Positions 33,881 through 42,830 of a DNA stretch of 46,897 nucleotides are shown piece by piece. The notes beneath the pieces are model-generated. The model made no database searches. It was not told the DNA's origin and saw nothing but the letters and a program-made list of their open reading frames with translations. The DNA comes from an uncultured bacterium. Its GTDB lineage: Bacteria; Bacillota_I; Bacilli_A; RF39; UBA660. The translations under genes were made by a program, and so were the position numbers. Location of the stretch: NCBI GenBank assembly GCA_946611605.1, contig CAMODU010000005.1, positions 1 through 46,897 on the forward strand, given 5' to 3'. Position 1 is the first letter of the stretch. Every line of letters begins with the position of its first letter.

Positions 33881-33902
33881 CACTTTTAATAAAGTGTTTT
33901 TC
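33879..33902 (+). terminator. Terminator after the FtsK-like gene
   Basis: AACACTTT (33879-33886) pairs with AAAGTGTT (33891-33898) around TAAT, then T residues. Overlaps the stop codon. Confidence 0.8.
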
Positions 33903-33904
33903 TA

Positions 33905-33913
33905 TGCTATAAT
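33905..33913 (+). promoter_or_regulatory. Extended -10 promoter TGcTATAAT
   Basis: TGC-TATAAT right after the terminator, 24 bases before ATG 33938. Confidence 0.65.
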
Positions 33914-33937
33914 GATTATAGAATTGGGGAGAGTTCT

Positions 33938-35509
33938 ATGGATAAGAAAGAAATAGTTATTCAAGCAGAAAAATTTCTTACAACTAATGTATTATATGGA
34001 ACTATTTCAGGTATTCAAATAAAGGATTTCCTTGAAAGTAGAGCAGATTCTATTGTTAAAGATGGATGGACTGTAGAAGACACAGCAGTTAAAATAGATG
34101 AGTCTTTATATAATAAAGAAACAGGAGAACCTTTATTTACTTATGCATATGAAAGAGCATCATTACCACTTAATTCTTTAGATCCTAATTTCACAAAGAA
34201 AGATTATATAGATAAGTTTATTAAATCTATTCCTTATAAAGGTAATATTAAAACAGGACCTGGTAAGGAAGAATATTTAAATATAGAAGAAGAATTAAAA
34301 AAATTAAAAGATAGATTAAATGATGATAATTTATTATTATTTGCCGATAAAAGTATATCATTAAAAGAGTATTATAAGAAGTTGTTAGATCAAGAATATA
34401 CTCCAACAATGAGAAAAGATAAAATAGAAGTTATCATGGCAGCTATAAGAGGATTAAGAGAAATATATCCTAACTATGATGAATTAGCTAATAAAAAGAT
34501 AAATGGTAAATCATTTGTTGATTTATTATTAGAATTACCCGATAAGATGTTAGATAACTTTGATGTTAAAGATAGATTAGATATTATTCCTATAAATGAT
34601 TATTTATCTAATGAATTCAAGAAAGTATCTGAATATACTTATAATTCAGTTAATTCTAAACCTATAAGTGTAGAACCAATAGGTATTGAATATAATGAAG
34701 AACATCAATTAAGTGTTACAAATGAATATATTTTCTTATCTCCTGATGAAGAAAATAGCTTACATGAGTCTATGAGACCTAGAACTATAGAAGAAGAAAG
34801 AAAAGAATTACATGAAATGATGCTATTAATAATTGATGGTATGAATAAATCTAATAACTTAGATACATTATCTCAATATGATGGATATTTTACTAAAGTA
34901 ATAGAAACTATCAAGACTAAATTCCCAGAAGATAATTTCTTAAAGGAACTATATACTAAGATGTTAGAAATATATGATAAAGTATCTCAAGAAATAAAAT
35001 TTATTGAAGATAATGATGATATTAGATATATTGTAGGTCAAGATTTAAAAGATATTAAAGATGAATATACACATAATAATGTAGATTATAATCGTACATT
35101 AGAAGATAATCCTGATAATAGAAGAAAGACTATAGCAGGATTAAGAGTAATAAAGAAAAACTCTTATGATATGGGTATTCAAGGATTACATCATGAAATA
35201 GATGAAATAGATAAAGATATTATTAAATCTAATATATCTAGATATGGTTTAAATAATACTAATCATGATAAAGATAGATTATTAAATGAAGCAGATATGT
35301 TCATGATGAATATAAAATCTGAATCTAGAGCATTAAATAATACTATTGATGCTAGAAGTATTGCTGCATTACAAATATCAATAGATAAGAATATAAGAGA
35401 ATTAAATAGATTGTTAAATGATGCATTAGAAAAAGGATTGTTAACTGAAGAAGAAAAACAAGAATATGATAATGTATTAAATAATTCAAAAGGAGGTAAA
35501 AGTATATAA
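33938..35509 (+). CDS. Large charged helical protein, unknown
   Basis: 523 residues; TTGGGGAGAGTTCT precedes ATG. No membrane segment. Rich in Lys, Glu, Asp and Asn, with coiled-coil-prone stretches around 115-135, 280-360 and 440-515. Its stop overlaps the next gene's ATG (TAATG). Lies next to the FtsK-like unit but has its own promoter. No domain recognised; could be a structural or scaffold protein. Confidence 0.6.
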   Translation: MDKKEIVIQAEKFLTTNVLYGTISGIQIKDFLESRADSIVKDGWTVEDTAVKIDESLYNKETGEPLFTYAYERASLPLNSLDPNFTKKDYIDKFIKSIPYKGNIKTGPGKEEYLNIEEELKKLKDRLNDDNLLLFADKSISLKEYYKKLLDQEYTPTMRKDKIEVIMAAIRGLREIYPNYDELANKKINGKSFVDLLLELPDKMLDNFDVKDRLDIIPINDYLSNEFKKVSEYTYNSVNSKPISVEPIGIEYNEEHQLSVTNEYIFLSPDEENSLHESMRPRTIEEERKELHEMMLLIIDGMNKSNNLDTLSQYDGYFTKVIETIKTKFPEDNFLKELYTKMLEIYDKVSQEIKFIEDNDDIRYIVGQDLKDIKDEYTHNNVDYNRTLEDNPDNRRKTIAGLRVIKKNSYDMGIQGLHHEIDEIDKDIIKSNISRYGLNNTNHDKDRLLNEADMFMMNIKSESRALNNTIDARSIAALQISIDKNIRELNRLLNDALEKGLLTEEEKQEYDNVLNNSKGGKSI

Positions 35510-35889
35510 TGGATCAAGCTGTATATGAAGAAGTTAATCAAGAAAAAGATATATGTGAAAAAGATATACTTAGTTTAATAGATAAAGCTAAATCATATCA
35601 TGTTAATAATATTGATATATCTAAATACTATGACCTTTCTAATGAATTTGATAGATATAAAATAGATGATAGTCTACAAAGATATAAATTAAATAGAGAA
35701 ATAACTGATTATAAGATAGATTTATTACAATCATTCTTAAGAGAATTATTTGAAGAAAAGAAGTTTGTTGAATTTAAGCTAGAAAAAGAACAAAACTTAA
35801 ATGAACAAGAATATAAAGAATATCTTAATAATGTAGTTGCTAGAACTGAATATATCAATAGATGGTATAGTGAATTTATAAATCAATAG
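35509..35889 (+). CDS. Small coiled-coil protein, unknown
   Basis: 126 residues. AAAGGAGGTAAAAG lies within the end of the previous gene. Nearly all helical with a high charge and a repeated pattern of Tyr and Lys/Glu. 1-base overlap with the previous gene makes the two a coupled pair, perhaps a complex. No family recognised. Confidence 0.6.
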   Translation: MDQAVYEEVNQEKDICEKDILSLIDKAKSYHVNNIDISKYYDLSNEFDRYKIDDSLQRYKLNREITDYKIDLLQSFLRELFEEKKFVEFKLEKEQNLNEQEYKEYLNNVVARTEYINRWYSEFINQ

Positions 35890-35895
35890 CATAAT

Positions 35896-35922
35896 AAAAA
35901 GACTAGTTACTAGTCTTTTTTA
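35896..35922. terminator. Bidirectional terminator
   Basis: AAAAAGACTAG (35896-35906) pairs with CTAGTCTTTTT (35910-35920) around TTA. Shared with the convergent GH25 gene. Confidence 0.92.
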
Positions 35923-37116
35923 GTTGAATTGAATATCGATATCAACATCTCCATCAATACCATTTATTCTACCGTCTGAACACATTTGCCACATCATATA
36001 TTTACCTTCATAATCAGTCATATTATTAGTATAATGTGCTAACCATACTTTATAATTATCTTTTACTCTATCTTCCCACATAGTATTAAGATAATATTTA
36101 GATCCATATAACATAGCTGATAAATTATGTTTCTTTAATTCTTCATCAAACTTTAAGAATACATTATTTAAATCATGAATACTTATTTGATAAGTTCTAA
36201 ACTTAGACCAATTCTCCCAGTCAAATACTATAGGATAATCTAGTTCAACACCATCTAATGAATTAACTACAAACTCTGCAGCTGTCTTAGCCATATCTTC
36301 ATTAATAGCAGTAGTATATAAATATACTCCTACTTTTAATCCAGCAGCTTTAGCTCTTTCAATATTTTGTTTATATTTAGAATCCATAGATAATTCTTCT
36401 TCTGGTTTATTTGATACACCAATTCTCATCATTACAAATGAAGCACCAGCATCTTTTACTTTATTAAAATCAATATCTCCTTGCCATCTAGATACATCTA
36501 TACCAAATTCAGTATTATCTTTTTTATATTTATTTATAACTGATTCAAATGGTATCATTTCAGATACACTTGGTGTAGATTTAGGTGTATCAGGTAATTC
36601 TTTAACTACATTTATAGTTAAGTCTCTTTCATTTATATTATTTGATTCATCTTTTATTTGATATTTAACTTTATATGTTCCAGTTTTTTCAGTAGTATAA
36701 TCACCTATTATTTCACATGTAGGTATTCTACTATAATTATCTGCAATATTGATATTATCACATGGATTAGTATCATCATTTACTAATAAAGTTATGTTTT
36801 GAGCAGCAGATAAATATATAGGTTTAACAGTATCTATAACATGATATGTTAAAGTATATTTATACTCTTTGCCTTCATATTTATAATCAATATTAATTCT
36901 ATTATCTCCTATAGTTTCAGTATCTAATACTTTATCTAATTTAAGATCTTCCATATTGGTTTCTTCAATAATGTCTCCTAGTTTAGTATTAGAAAATACT
37001 TCAACATCTTTAGTTTTAATAGTAACTCCTTCAACTAATTCATATGTTTTATTACTGTTAAACTCACATCCTGTTAATATTAATAAACATAAGATTATTA
37101 TTACATATTTCTTCAT
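35920..37116 (-). CDS. GH25 lysozyme lipoprotein
   Basis: 398 residues, GAGGTG before ATG. Lipobox 'LTGC' with Cys17. Two outer domains of Ig-like type follow (about 25-95 and 96-172; the second has the 'DTVKPI' start of bacterial Ig-like repeats), then a Pro/Ser linker and a GH25 barrel from about 205: Asp207 in 'GIDVSRWQG', Asp299 and Glu301 in 'FDWEN', as needed for muramidase action. It would cut its own or other bacteria's peptidoglycan while bound to the membrane. Confidence 0.92.
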   Translation of the reverse strand: MKKYVIIILCLLILTGCEFNSNKTYELVEGVTIKTKDVEVFSNTKLGDIIEETNMEDLKLDKVLDTETIGDNRINIDYKYEGKEYKYTLTYHVIDTVKPIYLSAAQNITLLVNDDTNPCDNINIADNYSRIPTCEIIGDYTTEKTGTYKVKYQIKDESNNINERDLTINVVKELPDTPKSTPSVSEMIPFESVINKYKKDNTEFGIDVSRWQGDIDFNKVKDAGASFVMMRIGVSNKPEEELSMDSKYKQNIERAKAAGLKVGVYLYTTAINEDMAKTAAEFVVNSLDGVELDYPIVFDWENWSKFRTYQISIHDLNNVFLKFDEELKKHNLSAMLYGSKYYLNTMWEDRVKDNYKVWLAHYTNNMTDYEGKYMMWQMCSDGRINGIDGDVDIDIQFN

Positions 37117-37159
37117 ATTAACACCTCATGTGATTATTATATAATAAATAAATTAAATA

Positions 37160-37168
37160 TGATATAAT
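37160..37168 (+). promoter_or_regulatory. Extended -10 promoter TGATATAAT
   Basis: Exact TGATATAAT, 23 bases before ATG 37192. Confidence 0.7.
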
Positions 37169-37191
37169 TTAATGGCGAAAGGAGTATTGAT

Positions 37192-37758
37192 ATGTCTTAT
37201 AAAAAAGAAGAAGTTAAATGCCCTAAATGTGGAAAAAAGATAAGAGTTAAAGTTTATACTAAATTAGATGAAACTCAAGTAACAGATATAATTAATCGTG
37301 ATATATTTGCTGCTAAATGTCCTAAATGTGGAGAAAAAACATATATAGATTATATAGTTGATCTTGAAACTCCTACATATTACTTATACTATACTCCTGG
37401 ATATAATAAATCTAAGAAAAAGATAAAAGGTAAAACAACTAGAGTATGTGATACATATGATGATTTTAAAGAAAAAATCCTTATATTTGAAGAAGGATTA
37501 AATGATATATTAATAGAATTTATTAAGCAATATATAAAGATGGAACTTAAACATGATGATTTATCTGAATTAAGAGATGTTAGATTTGATAGTATTATAA
37601 ATGATGATATTATTTTTACTTTAGTAGGATTGAAAAAGAATGTTGCTATTAAAAAAGATTTCTATAAAGCTATGGAAGATAAATCTATATTTAAGAATCC
37701 AATTAGAGCAATAGTATTAGATAATTCTAACTATTGGAAATATCAAAAAATGAAATAG
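37192..37758 (+). CDS. CpXC-domain protein
   Basis: 188 residues; GAAAGGAGTATTGAT before ATG. N-terminal zinc-binding pairs Cys10/Cys13 ('CPKCGKK') and Cys43/Cys46 ('CPKCGEK') with the CpXC pattern. The remaining ~130 residues hold 'TYYLYYTPGY' and a helical end. The family is common in gut Firmicutes but its role is unknown. 8 bases before the trmL start, so co-transcribed. Confidence 0.75.
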   Translation: MSYKKEEVKCPKCGKKIRVKVYTKLDETQVTDIINRDIFAAKCPKCGEKTYIDYIVDLETPTYYLYYTPGYNKSKKKIKGKTTRVCDTYDDFKEKILIFEEGLNDILIEFIKQYIKMELKHDDLSELRDVRFDSIINDDIIFTLVGLKKNVAIKKDFYKAMEDKSIFKNPIRAIVLDNSNYWKYQKMK

Positions 37759-37766
37759 GTGATAAT

Positions 37767-38303
37767 ATGTTAAATATTGTATTATATGAACCAGAAATAC
37801 CTGGCAATACTGGTAATATTATGAGAACATGTGTAGCAACACATACTAAACTTCATTTAATAGAACCATTAGGATTTAAGATGGATGAAAGTACTATTAA
37901 AAGAAGTGGAGTTAATTATATAGATAACTGTGTATATCAAATATATAAGAACTGGGATGAATTTTTAAAAACTAATAAAGGATCATTTTATTACTTTACT
38001 AGATATGGTCATCATCCACATTCTGATTTTAAATATGATGATGCATCAAATAATAATGAAGATATTTATTTAGTATTTGGAAAAGAATCTACTGGTATCC
38101 CAAGAAAAATACTACATGATAAATTAGATAGATGTGCAAGAATTCCTATGACTGATAAGGTAAGATCATTAAATCTTTCTAACTGTGCTGCTTTAGTATT
38201 ATATGAAGCTTTAAGACAAAGAGATTATGAAGATTTATTAAGAAATGAACCGGATGATGAAGGTCATAAAGGAGATCATTTTATAGAAGATTATGAAGAA
38301 TAA
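37767..38303 (+). CDS. trmL: tRNA (cytidine/uridine-34-2'-O)-methyltransferase
   Basis: 178 residues from ATG 37767 (AGGTGATAAT); the longer frame from 37734 runs through the previous gene. SPOUT features: 'VLYEPEIPGNTGNIMRTC', 'LVFGKESTGIP' and 'RIPMTDKVRSLNLSNCAALVLYEALRQ'. Methylates the wobble base of tRNA-Leu. A C-terminal acidic tail of about 20 residues is a small extension. Confidence 0.95.
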   Translation: MLNIVLYEPEIPGNTGNIMRTCVATHTKLHLIEPLGFKMDESTIKRSGVNYIDNCVYQIYKNWDEFLKTNKGSFYYFTRYGHHPHSDFKYDDASNNNEDIYLVFGKESTGIPRKILHDKLDRCARIPMTDKVRSLNLSNCAALVLYEALRQRDYEDLLRNEPDDEGHKGDHFIEDYEE

Positions 38304-38331
38304 AAAAAGAAGCTTATGCAGCTTCTTTTTC
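38304..38331. terminator. Bidirectional terminator
   Basis: AAAAAGAAGCT (38304-38314) pairs with AGCTTCTTTTT (38320-38330) around TATGC; reaches into the convergent ferredoxin gene end. Confidence 0.85.
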
Positions 38332-38529
38332 TTCTTCTGTTTCTTCTACTTCTTCAATTGATATAGCACTAACTGGACACATATCAACAGCTTTTCTTAC
38401 ATCATCATTTACTTCTTCATTGATTACTACAGATTCACCATCTTCACCATAATCAAAGTTTTCTTGAGCTATAGCTACGCAAGCTCCACATCTAATACAT
38501 CTATCTGAATCTACTTTTACTTTTTCCAT
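38314..38529 (-). CDS. Ferredoxin with one 4Fe-4S cluster
   Basis: 71 residues, AAAGGAAG before ATG. Cys11, Cys14 and Cys17 ('CIRCGAC') and Cys51 ('MCPVSA') bind one cluster. The tail is very acidic (run of Glu). Electron carrier of the Bacillus-type single-cluster group. No redox enzyme lies next to it. Confidence 0.95.
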   Translation of the reverse strand: MEKVKVDSDRCIRCGACVAIAQENFDYGEDGESVVINEEVNDDVRKAVDMCPVSAISIEEVEETEEEKEAA

Positions 38530-38621
38530 TTAATATCTTCCTTTCAATAAAAATTATAAAGTAGTATATAAAAATAATCAATAATATGTTAAAATCATTA
38601 TATATGATAAGGTGATGTTTT

Positions 38622-39704
38622 ATGCAATCTAGAATGGATAAGTATAATACAATTAATTCTGCTGATAATACTTCATCTACTCGTACACAAAGAAATAAAG
38701 AGTTGTACGATAAGATTAAATCATCAGACATCAAAAGACATGATGTTGATAATAATATGAGTGTTATTAAAGATAATGTTAAAACAGTAGATATTAACAA
38801 AGTATATAATTTCATTGAAGAAAAATATGGTGATAGTGTTGCTAGAAGATCATCATTTGATATACCTGAAATAGGTAATACTCAAGAAATAGATACAATA
38901 CAAGATACTAAAGAATATGATATAAATGCTATATTAGAAAAAGCTAAACAAGGTAAAAATATTGATTACTCTAAAGAAAGATTAAAGAAAGTTAGAGAAG
39001 CTCAATATGAAATCTTAAATAACTTAGATAGTGAACTTAATAAACTATCCAATGTAGAACAAGCAAGAGAAAAGAGAAAAGCTCAAGAAGAAAACTTAAA
39101 ACATTTAATTGATACTATTACTCAAATAGAATTAAAGAATAAAACAAAAGATACTACTAATGATTTAGATTTGTTATCTGATTTAATGGCTGAAGATGAT
39201 GAAGATACAGCTGAAAACTTTAAAATAGATGATGATACATCTATTAACTTAGATACTATAGATATAACTAAGGAATTAGAAGACGTTAAAGATGAAATAA
39301 ATAATACTATGGAAGTACCTGAAATAGAAATACCTAAAGAAGAGGAAGAAAAAGAAGACACTACTGAAGTAGATACTACTAAAGAAATAGAAGATACTAC
39401 TCCTGATATAGTTATAGGTGGTGTACAAGAGGTACAAGATACTATTAATAATAAAGTATTAAGAGATCAAAGAACTATTGATACTAATGATAAAAAAGAT
39501 ACACCTAAGAAAGAACATATAGAAGAAACATTATCAAAATTAGATATAGATTTATCTTCATATGAAGATTTTAATGATATTAATGAAAAAGATAAATCTT
39601 CAACTGTATTAAGAATAATAATATTCATTGTATTTATTGTTTTAATAATAGGTGCAGTAGTTATATTAGATAATTTACTAGGATTAGACTTATTACCATT
39701 CTAA
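38622..39704 (+). CDS. Tail-anchored acidic protein, unknown
   Basis: 360 residues; AAGGTGATGTTTT before ATG. Long, disordered, Asp/Glu/Thr-rich with coiled-coil-prone 95-180, then one C-terminal hydrophobic segment (about 330-350) and 'DLLPF'. Such a tail anchor leaves the protein facing the cytoplasm. No family recognised. Begins a run of genes with C-terminal anchors and low-complexity parts (38622-42491). Confidence 0.6.
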   Translation: MQSRMDKYNTINSADNTSSTRTQRNKELYDKIKSSDIKRHDVDNNMSVIKDNVKTVDINKVYNFIEEKYGDSVARRSSFDIPEIGNTQEIDTIQDTKEYDINAILEKAKQGKNIDYSKERLKKVREAQYEILNNLDSELNKLSNVEQAREKRKAQEENLKHLIDTITQIELKNKTKDTTNDLDLLSDLMAEDDEDTAENFKIDDDTSINLDTIDITKELEDVKDEINNTMEVPEIEIPKEEEEKEDTTEVDTTKEIEDTTPDIVIGGVQEVQDTINNKVLRDQRTIDTNDKKDTPKKEHIEETLSKLDIDLSSYEDFNDINEKDKSSTVLRIIIFIVFIVLIIGAVVILDNLLGLDLLPF

Positions 39705-39760
39705 TCCTTTTATTTTTGCTTCATTTATGATATTATTAATACATAGTAGGGTGAGATGGC

Positions 39761-40573
39761 ATGCAAGAGATTTTTACTGAAAAATATTTCATTAATCCAG
39801 CTATAGAATATGGTGTAAGAGGCTATCTACAACAACAAAAAGGGCAAACAGTTAGTAGAATGTATACATTTGAAGCCCATGTTATTAAAACTCTTATAAT
39901 AATATATGGCGAAAAAACTATATTATTACCATATAAGATAGATAATGAGATTGCTTTTAAATGTAATTTATTAATGTATGGTTTAAAAGAATCTGACATG
40001 GAAGATTTTATTAAATATATGAATGAATACTATGCATTCATGAAATCATATAAATCCGAAAAGAAAGCTACTGGATTAATAAATGAAATAGAACATATTC
40101 TAATGAATATGATTACTAAGAGAAATCTAAGAAAACAATTCACACCTGATGAATTAAAAGAATTTGATAAAATATTCAACCCTACAAATGGAGAATTAAA
40201 AGAACTTAAACAATTAGTTGGATCTGATCAAGGTTTAATTGTTAGAGAATGGGCTAATCAAAAGAATGAGATTACTAATACTCAAATTAGATTAAGAGCT
40301 ATTAATCCTGATTTATTAGATCCTAAGATATATTTTAAATATGGATATGATATTAAGACTATTGCTGAATTAAGTGATTCAGAAATAGGTGAAGTAAATA
40401 CAATTATAATTAAAGAAGAAAATAAAGAAGAATATAATAAGAATGATAAGAAGATAAAACATAAATTAGTTTTAACTTCTGGATCAGCTTTATTAGATAT
40501 ATTAATTATGTTAAGTGTCATTGCTACTGAAGTAATGGTAGGTATTATTGCATTAAGTGCAATATGGGGGTAA
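39761..40573 (+). CDS. C-terminally anchored helical protein, unknown
   Basis: 270 residues; AGGGTGAGATGGC before ATG. Helical soluble part with 'ITKRNLRKQFTPDELKEF', then one or two hydrophobic segments at the very end (about 240-268). Resembles the previous protein in layout only. The next gene's upstream ATG lies inside its end. No family recognised. Confidence 0.6.
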   Translation: MQEIFTEKYFINPAIEYGVRGYLQQQKGQTVSRMYTFEAHVIKTLIIIYGEKTILLPYKIDNEIAFKCNLLMYGLKESDMEDFIKYMNEYYAFMKSYKSEKKATGLINEIEHILMNMITKRNLRKQFTPDELKEFDKIFNPTNGELKELKQLVGSDQGLIVREWANQKNEITNTQIRLRAINPDLLDPKIYFKYGYDIKTIAELSDSEIGEVNTIIIKEENKEEYNKNDKKIKHKLVLTSGSALLDILIMLSVIATEVMVGIIALSAIWG

Positions 40574-40575
40574 AA

Positions 40576-40863
40576 ATGGATAAACATGTAGAAATAAATG
40601 GTAAGAATTATAAAATTATTAAAGAACATAGAGATGGATATGATCAAGAAGTAGTAGAAGGTTTGTTAACTGATTACTTCTATGACTTTGACTATGTATT
40701 TGGTGATTGGGCTTATTCTAAACTAAGATTAAAAGGATTTAATAAGTCAGATAATAAGAATGTTAATAAGATTAATGATATAGCTAATCTTGATAATTAC
40801 ATAGAAAAAGATTGTGCATATGATTGTAAATATTTCTTATTAGAGAAGGAAGATGACAAATAA
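40576..40863 (+). CDS. YutD-like protein
   Basis: 95 residues from ATG 40576 (GGGGG 6 bases before). 'DFDYVFGDWAYSKLRLKGF' and 'DCAYDCKYFLLEKE' match the YutD family of Bacilli, small cytoplasmic proteins of unknown role. Its stop overlaps the start of the Pro/Gln-rich gene (TAATG). Confidence 0.75.
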   Translation: MDKHVEINGKNYKIIKEHRDGYDQEVVEGLLTDYFYDFDYVFGDWAYSKLRLKGFNKSDNKNVNKINDIANLDNYIEKDCAYDCKYFLLEKEDDK

Positions 40864-42491
40864 TGAACAATGTAGCTATAAGTGTATTATCTAATGGTAA
40901 TATTTTACAAGCTAATGGTTTATGTAGATTCACTTATATACCTACAGGTAAGAAATATCTTATTTATACATTAAATGAGAAATCATTACAAAATGGTAAA
41001 GAATTAAATAAGGTATATGTATCTGAAACAGGTGATAAGAATACTGAATTTGTACCAATAACTCAAGATGAATGGGTTATATTAAAGAGTATAATGTCAG
41101 ATTTAGGTGTTCAAAGTGCTGATGTTCCTGATAAAGTTCAATTAACAGCATTACAACCTACACAATATATTGTAGGAACACCTAAGAAAATTGCATTAAA
41201 TGATGATTTAATGGCTAATCTATTAAGTAATCAATTAGCTCATGAACCTAAAGAAAATACTGTATTACCTACTGGTAATGTTGCATTCTTTGATAAGTCA
41301 GTTACTCAAGATCAAGATGTACCTGTCAAAGATGAACCAGTTATACCAAATGCATTTGCTATGCAAACTCCTGTTCCTCAAGAAGCACAAGAGGCAGCAC
41401 CAACTGCATTAGTACAACAACAACCAGTACAAGTACAAACAGTACAACAAGTACAAGTAAATACAACAGATAAGACTAAAGTTGTAGAGGCCTTAAAAGT
41501 TTTCTTAAACTATGTAGGCGCAGACATGAAGAAAGTAGATGATATTTTGCATTTAAGTGAGATTAATACAACACCAGTTGTTGAAAATAAAGTAGAAGAA
41601 TCAGCAATAGATATTAATAACTTACCAGTTGTTAACCAAGAACCAGTTGCTGAAGAAAATGTTTTACAAGAAGAAGCATTTATACCAAGTGGAGCTCCAA
41701 CTATGCCAGTTGATACTATGGCTCCAGGTGTTCAAATTCAACCAGCACCAGTAGCTGTTGAAGAACCTGCTCCAGCTGTAATTGAACAACCAGTAGTTCA
41801 ACCTACTGAACCAGTTACTCCAGTAGCAGCACCTGTTGCTCCTACTCCAGTAGTACAACCAGTAGTTCAACCTGTTACTCAAGTAGTTCAACCAACACCA
41901 GTTGTTGAACAACAAGTAGCACAACCAGTTGAAACTGTTACTCAAGTGGTTCAACCAGTTACTCCAGTAGCAGAAGCTACTCCTCAAGTAATTGAACAAC
42001 CTGTAGCAGAACAACAATTAATTCAACCAGTTGAACCAGTTCAATCTGAAATAGTACAACCTGTACAAGAGGCACCAGTTCAACAAGAAATAGTACAACC
42101 TACTATTGCTCCAGTTGAAAGTGCACCACAAGTTGAAATGCCAACTACTATTGAACAACCAGTAGCTGCTGCTCCAGTAGTACAACCTACTGAACCAGTT
42201 CAAAACGAATTAATTCAACCAATAACTAATGAAATACAACCAGTAAGTGAAGCACCTATTGCTACACCTACTGAACAATCAGTAGCTCCTACTACAAGTG
42301 ATGTTCCAAATATAGATTTAACATCTATTACAGTTCCAACTGTTGAAACACCATCTGTAGAAGCTCCAACAGATTCACAACCAGCATTCTTAGATGCTGG
42401 ACCTGTAGTAATGCCTGATGGACAAGATAATGTTCAATCTATGGGATTACCTGGTGATTCAGGTGCTAAGACATTAGAAAAAGTTGCATAA
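40863..42491 (+). CDS. Protein with DUF1292-like head and long Pro/Gln/Val-rich tail
   Basis: 542 residues, no signal peptide. Residues 1-85 form a small beta domain ('CRFTYIPTGKKYLIYT', 'ELNKVYVSE') like the DUF1292/YrzB family. A helical patch follows at about 203-233 ('VVEALKVFLNYVGADMKKVDDIL'). From about 285 to 500 the chain is a low-complexity repeat of Gln-Pro-Val, Thr-Glu-Pro-Val and Glu-Gln-Pro steps. The tail's codons vary (CCA/CCT, GTA/GTT), so selection is on the protein. A head-and-disordered-tail architecture suggests a linker or scaffold. Confidence 0.7.
   Translation: MNNVAISVLSNGNILQANGLCRFTYIPTGKKYLIYTLNEKSLQNGKELNKVYVSETGDKNTEFVPITQDEWVILKSIMSDLGVQSADVPDKVQLTALQPTQYIVGTPKKIALNDDLMANLLSNQLAHEPKENTVLPTGNVAFFDKSVTQDQDVPVKDEPVIPNAFAMQTPVPQEAQEAAPTALVQQQPVQVQTVQQVQVNTTDKTKVVEALKVFLNYVGADMKKVDDILHLSEINTTPVVENKVEESAIDINNLPVVNQEPVAEENVLQEEAFIPSGAPTMPVDTMAPGVQIQPAPVAVEEPAPAVIEQPVVQPTEPVTPVAAPVAPTPVVQPVVQPVTQVVQPTPVVEQQVAQPVETVTQVVQPVTPVAEATPQVIEQPVAEQQLIQPVEPVQSEIVQPVQEAPVQQEIVQPTIAPVESAPQVEMPTTIEQPVAAAPVVQPTEPVQNELIQPITNEIQPVSEAPIATPTEQSVAPTTSDVPNIDLTSITVPTVETPSVEAPTDSQPAFLDAGPVVMPDGQDNVQSMGLPGDSGAKTLEKVA
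41737..42260 (+). repeat. Low-complexity Pro/Gln/Val coding repeat
   Basis: Short units such as CAACCAGTT and CCAGTAGTACAA recur irregularly with synonymous changes. Encodes the disordered tail of the gene at 40863-42491. Not a spaced repeat array. Confidence 0.75.
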
Positions 42492-42492
42492 T

Positions 42493-42517
42493 AAAACATC
42501 ACTTATGTGATGTTTTT
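42493..42517. terminator. Bidirectional terminator
   Basis: AAAACATCAC (42493-42502) pairs with GTGATGTTTT (42507-42516) around TTAT. Confidence 0.88.
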
Positions 42518-42749
42518 ATATGTCTAAATTTAATACTCCCTTACATTCAGGTACTACTTCTTTAATCGCTTCATATAAATTATCTTCAAGAGTATAATCT
42601 ATAAATTCACATCCTACACATGCACCTGTAAGTTTTATATATACATAGTTATCTTCATATTTAACAAATTCTAGATCTCCACCATCTGCTTGAAGAAATG
42701 GTCTCATAGAATCTAAAACATCTTTAATCTTTTCTATAGTTTCTTCCAT
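42516..42749 (-). CDS. NifU C-terminal domain protein
   Basis: 77 residues. 'MRPFLQADGGDLEFVKYED' and 'CVGC' (Cys44, Cys47) are the NifU/Nfu signature; the domain carries a [4Fe-4S] cluster between two copies and hands it to target proteins. 4.0 kb from the ferredoxin; no iron-sulfur assembly operon in the window. Confidence 0.93.
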   Translation of the reverse strand: MEETIEKIKDVLDSMRPFLQADGGDLEFVKYEDNYVYIKLTGACVGCEFIDYTLEDNLYEAIKEVVPECKGVLNLDI

Positions 42750-42803
42750 ACGTGTTCACCAATTAAGATTATAATTAAAAATATATACAAAGTAAAGTTA
42801 ATT

Positions 42804-42812
42804 TGATATAAT
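42804..42812 (+). promoter_or_regulatory. Extended -10 promoter TGATATAAT
   Basis: Exact TGATATAAT, 18 bases before ATG 42831. Confidence 0.7.
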
Positions 42813-42830
42813 ACATATCGAGGTGCAATT

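Noticed and set aside
41664-42203. Open minus-strand frames rich in Trp, Asn, Tyr and Leu
   Set aside because: They are the antisense of the Pro/Gln/Val-rich repeat in the plus-strand gene; low-complexity coding DNA keeps several frames open. No ribosome site.
41737-42260. Possible repeat array or CRISPR
   Set aside because: Units are short, irregular and in frame, with synonymous changes; there are no unique spacers of fixed length.
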